Source of the DNA: Thiohalocapsa sp. | GTDB taxonomy: Bacteria; Pseudomonadota; Gammaproteobacteria; Chromatiales; Chromatiaceae | Reading direction: 5' to 3' | Assembly: GCF_022340605.1 (NCBI RefSeq) | Contig: NZ_JAJDNQ010000050.1 | Span: 1-64,000, forward strand | DNA: 64,000 bases | Program-made: the position numbers and the translations under genes | Notes under the pieces: model-generated | The model's database searches: none | What the model was told of the DNA's origin: nothing | The model's input: only the letters and a program-made list of their open reading frames with translations | Shown here: positions 33,633 through 40,914 of the stretch, piece after piece | How positions within the stretch are numbered: position 1 is the stretch's first letter | How the letters are laid out: each line of letters starts with the position of its first letter

Positions 33633-33935
33633 GTTGATCTCACAACCATTTGTTTTTTCTGTTTATTTTTTTGCTCAGGCCCGTGGGTTGGGCAACATGT
33701 GAGCACAGATGATGGGGGTGCCTATTACTGTCTCTTAGATATCCAATTCGTAGTTGTAATAAGGCCTGCGGAAAACTTTCCAGTGTGCATTTTTCTTAAT
33801 ATAGTTAGAGGCTTGCAGATAAGGAAACCTGTTGGCCAGGCCTCGCCTGGCTTGTGGATAAGTTGTCGACAAATCGGCCCTCCGGAAGCGCTCACAAGTT
33901 ATCCACAGTCAGCTCGTCAGGGTTCTCCACAGGTC
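33633..33935. other. Candidate chromosomal replication origin (oriC-like)
   Basis: Seen: an AT-rich tract, nearly all T on this strand, at 33647-33672; a broader AT-rich stretch to about 33830; then three DnaA-box-like 9-mers: TGTGGATAA (33853-33861, exact consensus in reverse), TTATCCACA (33899-33907, exact) and TTCTCCACA (33923-33931, one deviation). An AT-rich unwinding region beside clustered DnaA boxes is the layout of bacterial oriC. Against it: dnaA, dnaN, gyrB, mnmG, parAB and rpmH are not nearby. A secondary DnaA-binding locus, or chance, is possible. Confidence 0.45.
33853..33931. promoter_or_regulatory. Cluster of three DnaA-box-like sites
   Basis: Two exact matches to TTATCCACA (one inverted) and one variant within 79 bases, in a genome of high GC content where this 9-mer is expected to be rare. 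The sites lie 85-163 bases upstream of sufS, so they could also influence its transcription. Confidence 0.55.
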
Positions 33936-34015
33936 GACGCCCTTCTTTGAACGAAACTCCGGGTCTAAACTCCGACCAAACTACGAGGTTTAAGTAGCCA
34001 CCGCCCGAGGAGCCC

Positions 34016-35287
34016 ATGACCCCAGCCGCCGAGATCAGCGCCGCCGGCGCCTCCCACACAGCCAGCCCGCGTCCCTGGGACCTGGATGCGATCCGCCGCG
34101 ACTTTCCGATCCTGGATCAGCGCGTCAACGGCGTGCCGCTCGCCTACCTGGACAACGCCGCAACGGCACAGAAGCCGGCGGCCGTCATCGATGCCATCGG
34201 CCGCTTCTATCGCCACGACAACGCCAATGTGCACCGCGCCGTGCATGCGCTGGCGGAGCGGGCGACGACGGCCTATGAAGCCGCCCGGGAGCGGGTGCGC
34301 GGCTGGATCAACGCCCGTTCGGCGAGCGAGGTCATTTTTCTGCGCGGTACCACGGAGGCGATCAATCTGCTCGCCCACAGTCTCGGCGAGGGCTGGTCGG
34401 CCGCCGACCGCGTGGTGCTGACACAGATGGAGCACCACGCCAACATCGTGCCCTGGCAGCTGCTGCGTGAGCGCACCGGCATCGAGATCGCGGTGCTGCC
34501 GGTCACCGAGGCCGGCGAGCTGGACATTCAGGCGCTTCCGGAGCTACTCGACCGCCCGACGCGGCTGCTTGCGCTGACCCACGTTTCGAACGTGCTGGGC
34601 ACCATCAACCCGATCGCCGACATCGTGCGCATCGCCCACGCGCACGACGTCCCGGTGCTGGTGGACGGCGCGCAGGCCCTGGCCCATCAGCGCGTGGATG
34701 TCCAGGCCCTGGATTGCGACTTCTACTGCTTGTCCGGACACAAGATGTTCGGCCCTACCGGCATCGGCGCCTTGTACGGCAAGGCTGAGCAGCTCGCCGC
34801 GCTGCCGCCTTGGCAGGGAGGCGGCGAGATGATCCGCCGCGTCACCTTCGAGCGGGTGCGCTACGCCCAGCCACCGCAGCGCTTCGAGGCCGGCACCCAG
34901 GACTTCGCCGGCGCCATCGGCCTGGCCGCGGCCATCGACTACCTGGATACCCTGGATCGGGACGCGCTCGCGCACCACGAGCAAGACCTGCTCACCTACG
35001 CCACCGAGCGCCTGGACGCCATCCCCGGCCTGCGCCTGATCGGCCGCGCCGCACACAAGGCGCCGCTGCTGTCGTTCCTTGTCGAGGGCGTGCATGCGCA
35101 CGACATGGGCACGCTGCTCGACCGCAAAGGGGTCGCCGTGCGCACCGGCCACCACTGTGCGATGCCGCTGATGGACTTCTATGGCGTGCCCGCCACGACG
35201 CGGGCGTCGCTCGCCTTCTACAACACCAGAGATGAGATCGACCGGTTGGCCGACGCCATCGACTACGCGCGGGGGGTGCTGGCATGA
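34016..35287 (+). CDS. sufS: SufS-type cysteine desulfurase
   Basis: A PLP-dependent group II cysteine desulfurase that mobilises sulfur from cysteine as an enzyme persulfide. The 423-residue protein has YLDNAATAQKP near residue 45, the PLP lysine in LSGHKMFGPTG (Lys243) and the active-site cysteine in RTGHHCAMPLM (Cys381). ATG 34016 follows GAGGAG by 6 bases. The last four bases overlap the sufU start (ATGA), so the two are coupled. The sufBCD genes of a SUF operon are not adjacent. The short N-terminal extension (residues 1-20, Ala/Ser-rich) is unremarkable. Confidence 0.95.
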   Translation: MTPAAEISAAGASHTASPRPWDLDAIRRDFPILDQRVNGVPLAYLDNAATAQKPAAVIDAIGRFYRHDNANVHRAVHALAERATTAYEAARERVRGWINARSASEVIFLRGTTEAINLLAHSLGEGWSAADRVVLTQMEHHANIVPWQLLRERTGIEIAVLPVTEAGELDIQALPELLDRPTRLLALTHVSNVLGTINPIADIVRIAHAHDVPVLVDGAQALAHQRVDVQALDCDFYCLSGHKMFGPTGIGALYGKAEQLAALPPWQGGGEMIRRVTFERVRYAQPPQRFEAGTQDFAGAIGLAAAIDYLDTLDRDALAHHEQDLLTYATERLDAIPGLRLIGRAAHKAPLLSFLVEGVHAHDMGTLLDRKGVAVRTGHHCAMPLMDFYGVPATTRASLAFYNTRDEIDRLADAIDYARGVLA

Positions 35288-35745
35288 CCGACGAGCTCGA
35301 CGACCTCTACCAGGAGATCATCCTCGACCACAATCGCCATCCGGCCAACTTCCGGCCGATGCCGGCTGCGGACCGCACCGTCGAGGCCGACAACCCGCTC
35401 TGCGGCGACCAACTGACCCTGTTCCTGAAGCTCGACGGCGGGCGCATCGCCGACATCAGCTTTCAGGGCAGCGGCTGCGCCATCTCGGTGGCGTCTGCAT
35501 CGTTGCTGACCGAGCGCCTGAAGGGCGCCACCGTCGCCGAGGCGGAGGCCCTGTTTGAAACCATGCACGCGGTGCTGACCGGCGAGCCGGGTCACGCGCA
35601 TGACGCCGACGACCTCGGCAGCCTCGCCGCCCTGGCCGGCGTGCGCCGTTATCCGATGCGGGTCAAATGCGCGACCCTGAGCTGGCACGCGCTGAAGGCG
35701 GCCCTGGGCGGTGAAGGCGCGGCAGAGATCGTCAGCACGGAATGA
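35284..35745 (+). CDS. sufU: SufU-type sulfur-transfer protein
   Basis: A 153-residue IscU-fold protein of the SufU branch. It retains the three conserved cysteines and the zinc-binding Asp: NPLCGDQ (Cys40, Asp42), GSGCAIS (Cys65) and RVKCATLSWHAL (Cys129). SufU contains the insertion between the second and third cysteine seen here. It accepts persulfide from SufS; in Firmicutes and Actinobacteria it is a zinc-dependent sulfurtransferase. It is translationally coupled to sufS. The SufS-SufU pair is less usual in a gammaproteobacterium than IscS-IscU or SufS-SufE. Confidence 0.93.
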   Translation: MTDELDDLYQEIILDHNRHPANFRPMPAADRTVEADNPLCGDQLTLFLKLDGGRIADISFQGSGCAISVASASLLTERLKGATVAEAEALFETMHAVLTGEPGHAHDADDLGSLAALAGVRRYPMRVKCATLSWHALKAALGGEGAAEIVSTE

Positions 35746-36183
35746 TGCCGACTTGCTTAAAGGGCCAAGGGCCGGAACGGCAGTCGCGCGGCGCTGTGCG
35801 GGTGCGTTTTAGGCCTCAGGCCTCTGCCCTTGTTGCCTGCCAGGAGTTGATCGACGCGGCATTCGCCGCCTCATGCCGTTGTCGGTCCGAGGCAGCAGTT
35901 CGCTAGCGCACGGCCTTGGAATTGTCGATACCGTTCGCTGTCCGACGCGAGCCAGTGTCGGCCGGAGTGCCGGCCGGAGTGTCGGCCTCCAGGTCGACAC
36001 GGATCAGCGCCACGGGCGGCCTTGAGAGTGGCCTCGATACTTCCGCATGAGTGCACCAGTGCACCAGTCCCGAGACCGGCTCAGGTCGTTGTCGTTGTCG
36101 TAATCGTGATCTCAACCGTACAGATATTCGATTACGACCACGACCACGAGGGAGGCCGGTCTCGAAATTTCCGCAGCGAAGCA
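35746..36183. other. Intergenic region with a hairpin of repeat D
   Basis: It lies between the convergent sufU and response-regulator genes. It contains a short tandem array of GTGTCGGCCGGA-like units at about 35955-35990 and repeat D copy 1 (36069-36185). No gene is seen. Confidence 0.5.
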
Positions 36184-36185
36184 CT
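36069..36185. repeat. Hairpin repeat D with GTCGTT microsatellite arms, copy 1
   Basis: A long imperfect inverted repeat: CCGAGACCGGCTCAGG, a GTCGTTGTCGTTGTCGTAAT arm, a loop of about 20 bases, then CGATTACGACCACGACCACG and GGCCGGTCTCG, followed by AAATTTCCGCAGCGAAGCAC. The outer stem and the 3' flank are shared with 53395-53560. Confidence 0.75.
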
Positions 36186-36885
36186 AGCGTTGGTCCGGCT
36201 CCGATCCCGTCCCCGTTGACTCGTCGAAGATGTGGACGAGATCCACCAGTGTCTCGGCCTTCAGCTTCTCCATGGCCTGGTGGCGATGCCGCTTCACGGT
36301 GCGCAGCGCGATCCCGAGCGCGTCGGCGATCTCCAGATTGCGCTGGCCGAGGGCCACCCGGCGCGCGACCTCGCGCTCCCGCTCCGTGAGCGTCGCCAGA
36401 CACGCACGCAGCTCGCGACGACGCGCACACGCACGCTGCCGCTCGGCGCTGACCGCAAGCGCGGTCGCGACCGCCCCGAGCAGGGTTTCGTCGTCCAAGG
36501 GCTTGATCAGAAAATCGAGCGCGCCGGCACGGAAGGCACAGGCCGCCTCGGGCGCGCCGCTGACGCCGCTCATGAGCAGCATCGGGGTGTCGTCGAATTC
36601 GCCCAACTGGCGTTGCAGCTCCAGGCCGTCGAGCCTGGGCAGCTTGACGTCGCAGAGCAGGCAACAGGGTCCGGGAAAACGCCCAGGCCCCTCGCTCAGC
36701 CCTTGGAGATAAGCGAGCGCGGAGGCGTAGGTCTCGCACACGTACCCTTCAAGCTCGAAGAGTGCTCGCAGCGCGGCAAGAATTTCGAGGTCGTCGTCGA
36801 TGATGATGATCCGGCCGCGGGCAGAACGCTCGGCGAGCCGCCGCTCGTCTGCGGTCACCGCCCGCCGATACGCCGCGTCATTCAT
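36184..36885 (-). CDS. FixJ/NarL-type response regulator
   Basis: A 233-residue response regulator: a receiver domain with phospho-acceptor Asp79 in LLCDVKLP (acidic pocket IIIIDDD at 26-32) and a C-terminal LuxR-type HTH (LTEREREVARRVALGQRNLEIADALGIALRTVKRHR). The HTH residues and the TEREREV opening are typical of FixJ/NarL transcription factors. It overlaps the histidine kinase gene by 8 bases, so the two are coupled. It likely acts as the transcriptional output of the upstream kinase. Repeat D begins immediately after its stop codon. Confidence 0.92.
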   Translation of the reverse strand: MNDAAYRRAVTADERRLAERSARGRIIIIDDDLEILAALRALFELEGYVCETYASALAYLQGLSEGPGRFPGPCCLLCDVKLPRLDGLELQRQLGEFDDTPMLLMSGVSGAPEAACAFRAGALDFLIKPLDDETLLGAVATALAVSAERQRACARRRELRACLATLTEREREVARRVALGQRNLEIADALGIALRTVKRHRHQAMEKLKAETLVDLVHIFDESTGTGSEPDQR

Positions 36886-38302
36886 CGCCGATCAAGGCGC
36901 CCGGGTTCGCGGGCGGGGCCAGCGGCAGCGTCAGCTCGGCCAGCGCACCCTGGCGGGGTGCATTGCGCAAGCGCAGCGTGCCCCCGTGCTGCCGGGCAAT
37001 CTCACGCGAGATCGAGAGACCCAAGCCCAACCCCTCCTGCTTGGTGGTGAAGAATGGTTGCCCGGCGAGGCGTTGCGCCTCCGCCGTGAGCCCGGGGCCG
37101 CCGTCCTCGACCTCGAGCACGACCAGCCCCGCCCGCTCCTGCAAGCGCACTTCGACCGCGCTGTCCCCGCTGTTCGATGCGTCGATCGCGTTGCGGAGCA
37201 CGTTGAGCACGATCTGCGAGAGCTGGAGCGCGTCGCCGGTGACCCGAACCGGCAGCGACGGCAGCAGCAGGCGCAAGCGGATGCCCCGCGCCCGTGCCTC
37301 GGCCGCCACCAACTCGGCGACCTCCTGCACGACGGAGCCGAGATCGATGGCCTCGTGTCGAGACTCCCCGGGCCGGATATAGCCCCGGATGCGCTCGATG
37401 ATCCGGCTCGCGCGCCGGGTGTTGTAAACAACCTTGTCCAGGAAGTCGAGCGCCTGCGGGATCTCGAGCCGGCCACTGGCGAGCCCGCGCCGGGCCACCT
37501 GGGCGTTGGCCAGCACCGCGGTCAATGGCTGCTTCAGCTCATGTCCCAGCGACGCCGATAGCAGTCCCAGGCTGCGTTGGCGCTCCAGATGCGCGATGCG
37601 CTCGCCGAGAATGCGATTCTCTTCGCTCCGTGCCCGCGCCGCGGCCGCGGCAATCTGCTCCTCGAGCAAGCGCTCCAGCGCGAGACCGAGCCAGGCGACG
37701 TTCATCACAATCGCCGCAATCAGCAGGATCATCGCCAGCATCAGCGCGTCGTAGCCCTGACTCATCAAGTGCGGCGGAAAGTGACCCAAGGCCACATTGC
37801 CGACGCGTGCGCCGTGCACCGCGAACATCGCGACATGGACCCCCGCGATCCAATAGGCGCTGCGGCGCGCCTGACTGCGTCCGAGCCGCCAGGCCAACCG
37901 CGCGATACGTGCACTGATGGCCATCAGTACCGTCATCAGTACGTAGAAGCGCAGCCACTCGCTGTTGCCTATACGCAGCCATTCATACAGGATCAGGAAA
38001 GCGAGCACCGCGGACAAGGTGCCGTAGAGCGAGGGGGGCTCGCCCAGCTCCAGCCGGATGGCATTGATGCGGAGCAGCGCTGCGGCGATCGCGAGCACGC
38101 TTGCCAGCGTATAGCCGAGCGCCACGGGCAGTACCGGCCGCAGCGCCAGCAGCAAAAAGGACAGGGCGAGCACAAGGCCGCCCCCGCACCAGAGATCGAG
38201 CGCCGGCGTGCGCTGCCGGACCAGCACGACCCAGAGCGCAATGGAGAGGACCAGGTTCAGGGCGCCGACGAAGAGGAAGCCGGTGCCGGCGTCGAAGATC
38301 AT
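36878..38302 (-). CDS. Membrane-bound sensor histidine kinase
   Basis: A 474-residue kinase with seven to eight N-terminal hydrophobic segments (residues 1-215, for example FLFVGALNLVLSIALWVVLV and ALMLAMILLIAAIVMNVAWLGLAL), a HisKA box ASLGHELKQPLTAVLANAQ (phospho-His about 254), and an ATPase domain with VLRNAIDASN (N box) and GLGLGLSIS (G box). The multi-helix sensor has no large periplasmic loop, so the signal is probably sensed in the membrane or the cytoplasm. ATG 38302 overlaps the stop of the receiver gene upstream (4 bases), and its own end overlaps the regulator gene. Confidence 0.92.
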   Translation of the reverse strand: MIFDAGTGFLFVGALNLVLSIALWVVLVRQRTPALDLWCGGGLVLALSFLLLALRPVLPVALGYTLASVLAIAAALLRINAIRLELGEPPSLYGTLSAVLAFLILYEWLRIGNSEWLRFYVLMTVLMAISARIARLAWRLGRSQARRSAYWIAGVHVAMFAVHGARVGNVALGHFPPHLMSQGYDALMLAMILLIAAIVMNVAWLGLALERLLEEQIAAAAARARSEENRILGERIAHLERQRSLGLLSASLGHELKQPLTAVLANAQVARRGLASGRLEIPQALDFLDKVVYNTRRASRIIERIRGYIRPGESRHEAIDLGSVVQEVAELVAAEARARGIRLRLLLPSLPVRVTGDALQLSQIVLNVLRNAIDASNSGDSAVEVRLQERAGLVVLEVEDGGPGLTAEAQRLAGQPFFTTKQEGLGLGLSISREIARQHGGTLRLRNAPRQGALAELTLPLAPPANPGALIGDE

Positions 38303-38694
38303 CGCTTCGGCTCGCCCGCTCCGGGTGGGAACAGCGTGCCGAGGGCCGCCTCTAGCGCATCCAGCTCGACCGGCTTGCGCAGACACCTGACACCCGCGGG
38401 CGGCGCACCGTAGCGGGCCGTCTCATCTTCAGGCAGCGCGGTCACCAGCGCCAGCGGCAACCCGGGTGCAAGCCCCCGCAGCCGCAGCGCCGTCGCATGC
38501 ACACCTTCGGCGCGCAGCTCTGGTTGCCCGTCCTGGTCCAACAAGACGGCGAGCAGCCTTTCCGCGGACGGATGCTCGGCACCTTGCAACCCGCACAGCC
38601 CAAGCCAGGCAGCGAGCGCCTGGCGGATTTCCGGATCGTCATCGACCACCGCCACGACGCCGCGGGACGCCGAGAGGGGAAACCCGTGAGACAT
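38299..38694 (-). CDS. Stand-alone receiver-domain protein
   Basis: A 131-residue CheY-like receiver without an output domain: acidic pocket VVAVVDDDPEIR (Asp18-Asp20), probable phospho-acceptor Asp53 in VLLDQDGQPEL, and Lys in CLRKPVELDALEAAL. The loop after Asp53 is divergent. It is the first gene of a three-gene overlapping cluster (receiver, kinase, FixJ-type regulator) and may be a phosphate sink or modulator of the kinase. ATG 38694 is preferred to a codon 37 residues upstream that yields no family sequence. Confidence 0.82.
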   Translation of the reverse strand: MSHGFPLSASRGVVAVVDDDPEIRQALAAWLGLCGLQGAEHPSAERLLAVLLDQDGQPELRAEGVHATALRLRGLAPGLPLALVTALPEDETARYGAPPAGVRCLRKPVELDALEAALGTLFPPGAGEPKR

Positions 38695-38974
38695 CGCATC
38701 CCCATCCTGCGCGGCGCATGGCCGGCGTCCGTGGATCCGGCACGTTGGCCGAGACCCGCCAAAGGCTAGCGCGCATTTCGGCGCCTGCAAGAGTGCCCCC
38801 GTCAATCGATCCCCTTTGATGGCCCTTTGGTGCCATAGACAACGAAGCGCTCTCGTCTAGTATCCGACCCGTTCGAGCCCGTCTGGGGACGAGGGCCGCC
38901 GCCGCGACCGTCCGCCTCGGGCGGGCGACCGCGCGCAGTCCCATGCGGCGCACAGGAACAGGTGAGAGACGACA

Positions 38975-40828
38975 ATGAACGATCCGAAAGCGCAAGTCCC
39001 CCCGGAGCATCCCGGCGGCAAAGTCACCAATGATTCCGACGCGGACACTACCGGCGCCCCACGCCAATTCACCCGACGCGAGGCGCTGAAGCTCTCCGGA
39101 CTTGGCCTGGGGGGGCTGGCGGTTGGAGGTGCCATCGCAAGTCTCACGGCGGACATCACGGCAGCGGATGACCTGGCGCCGAGAACGTGCACACCGGACC
39201 AGGATTGCTGCGCGGGCGACTCCCAATGCGATCTGGGCTGCTGCCCCGAGTCGTCGCTGGGCTGCCATTGGACGAGCACCGCCAAGGCCCAGCGCTACTC
39301 GTATTACGACAGATTGCGCAAATTCCAGCCTTTCAAGGCCGGTGCCCTGCCGACGCAGCCCACCGTGCAAACGCTCGATAAGAACGCGATGCGCATCACC
39401 CTGATGGGCACGGCGGTACCGCCACGCAATTTGGCGCAGCGGATGATGAGCGTCTTCGTCGAAGTGGGCTGGAATGAAGACACCCAACTGCCCTTGGACA
39501 GTTTCGTCTTCGACTGCGGCACCGGCAGCAGCGGCTCCTACAACTCCATGAACGTGAGCTTCCGCAGGATGAACAAGGTCTTCCTGACCCATCTGCATGC
39601 GGACCACATGAGCGATCTGACCCATATCTATTGTTTTGGGGCAGCGGCGGACCGCAAGACCCCGCTGTGGGTCTGGGGACCCGGCCCGTCGAAGGTGCCC
39701 AATCCCAACTACCAGCCGGGCGGCTCGGCGCCGGAATACTATGACGATGGCACCGCGGCGTTTTGCTCGCACCTGCGTGACGCCTGCCGTTGGCACTCCG
39801 AATCCATGAGCTTTCTGTCCACCGCCTACGTCCCCGCCTCAGGCACGGTGCCGGCGTGTGAAGACCCCGACAACTTCGGTTTCGCGACGGACCCGGACGA
39901 CACGACCCGAGTCCAGCGGCCCGCGCAGCCCGCCGGGCAATATGCCGACGATGACCCAAGCGATGGCTACGCCCTGTTTCCGGTCGATATCCCGTTCGAC
40001 TTCGGCAGCGACTGGACGGAGGGCTCGTCTCCCGAGATCATCGTCTACCAAAACGCCCTGACCGGCGTCACGATCACCGCTTATCCTGTCATTCATTGCC
40101 GGCAGGGGGCGGTCGCCTACAAGCTGCAATACCGCAATCCCGACCCGCTGGTGACGGGCGCGCCGACCCTGAGCATGATTTTCACCGGCGACACCAAGCC
40201 CGAGCGTTTCACCGTGGAGCAGGCCAATAACAACGGTGAAGGCATTGATGTCCTCATCCACGAGATGGGCGTCCCCCCGGAGGTGTGGGCGATGAAGATG
40301 GCCAGGCTCGACTTTCCGAGCCTCGTGCCCGATGCGGACGTCTGCGAGGTGAAAAAGATCCAGAACAGCTCGCATACGCCCCAAGGCGCTTTCGGCTACC
40401 TGCTGAGCCAAATTTCGCCCTTCCCCGGCCTCACCGTCGCGACCCATTTCCCGAGCGCCGACGATACCGTGCAGTGCGCAATGAAGAGCCTGAAGGAGCA
40501 CCTGCCGACGGTCTATCAAGGCGAGCGGCCGAATCCGCCCAGCAATGCCCCACGCGTGACCTTTGCGTTCGATCTCATGGTGCTCGACGTCTCCGTCGAC
40601 GACAACGGCAAGCGCCGCATCGTCGAGCGGCGGGGCGATATCGACCTTTTCGGCTATCAGGCGACCTTGATCGACCCCCCCGAGGACGAGCAACTCACCC
40701 CCAAGTACCATTGCCCGGATGCGTCAGGCGCCAACGCGGGCGACCCACTGTTACAGATCAACAGCACCACGACCCTGTGGCCCTGTGACGAAGACGGCAA
40801 CTGCCGCTATCGCGACGACGGGTATTGA
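38975..40828 (+). CDS. TAT-exported metallo-beta-lactamase-fold hydrolase
   Basis: A 617-residue protein with a TAT signal (QFTRREALKLSGLGLGGLAV, Arg34-Arg35) after a hydrophilic 30-residue extension, a Cys-rich segment (TCTPDQDCCAGDSQCDLGCC, about 72-91) and a metallo-beta-lactamase domain with THLHADHMSDL (HxHxDH at 206-211), FVFDCGTGSSG and FTGDTKPE. The arrangement resembles RNase Z/arylsulfatase-like MBL proteins but is larger; the inserted loops and the C-terminal 130 residues are not recognised. It probably binds two metal ions and acts in the periplasm or is exported. The substrate is unknown. It is followed by the repetitive surface protein on the same strand. Confidence 0.85.
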   Translation: MNDPKAQVPPEHPGGKVTNDSDADTTGAPRQFTRREALKLSGLGLGGLAVGGAIASLTADITAADDLAPRTCTPDQDCCAGDSQCDLGCCPESSLGCHWTSTAKAQRYSYYDRLRKFQPFKAGALPTQPTVQTLDKNAMRITLMGTAVPPRNLAQRMMSVFVEVGWNEDTQLPLDSFVFDCGTGSSGSYNSMNVSFRRMNKVFLTHLHADHMSDLTHIYCFGAAADRKTPLWVWGPGPSKVPNPNYQPGGSAPEYYDDGTAAFCSHLRDACRWHSESMSFLSTAYVPASGTVPACEDPDNFGFATDPDDTTRVQRPAQPAGQYADDDPSDGYALFPVDIPFDFGSDWTEGSSPEIIVYQNALTGVTITAYPVIHCRQGAVAYKLQYRNPDPLVTGAPTLSMIFTGDTKPERFTVEQANNNGEGIDVLIHEMGVPPEVWAMKMARLDFPSLVPDADVCEVKKIQNSSHTPQGAFGYLLSQISPFPGLTVATHFPSADDTVQCAMKSLKEHLPTVYQGERPNPPSNAPRVTFAFDLMVLDVSVDDNGKRRIVERRGDIDLFGYQATLIDPPEDEQLTPKYHCPDASGANAGDPLLQINSTTTLWPCDEDGNCRYRDDGY

Positions 40829-40914
40829 CCGCGTCCTGGGCCGCGCGCCCGGCCGTGCCAACCGCTGACCGGGCAGCGCACTTCGCCAACGTACAGCTAT
40901 TCCGAATTCAAGCC

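Larger units (their letters stand above)
33087..34015. other. Gene-free region with AT-rich tracts, repeat A and DnaA-box-like sites
   Basis: The largest intergenic stretch apart from the one upstream of the molybdoenzyme operon. It includes AT-rich patches at 33240-33320 and 33630-33830, repeat A copy 7 and the candidate origin described separately. No convincing coding sequence: the 83-codon open frame from 33699 shows no familiar content. Confidence 0.6.
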
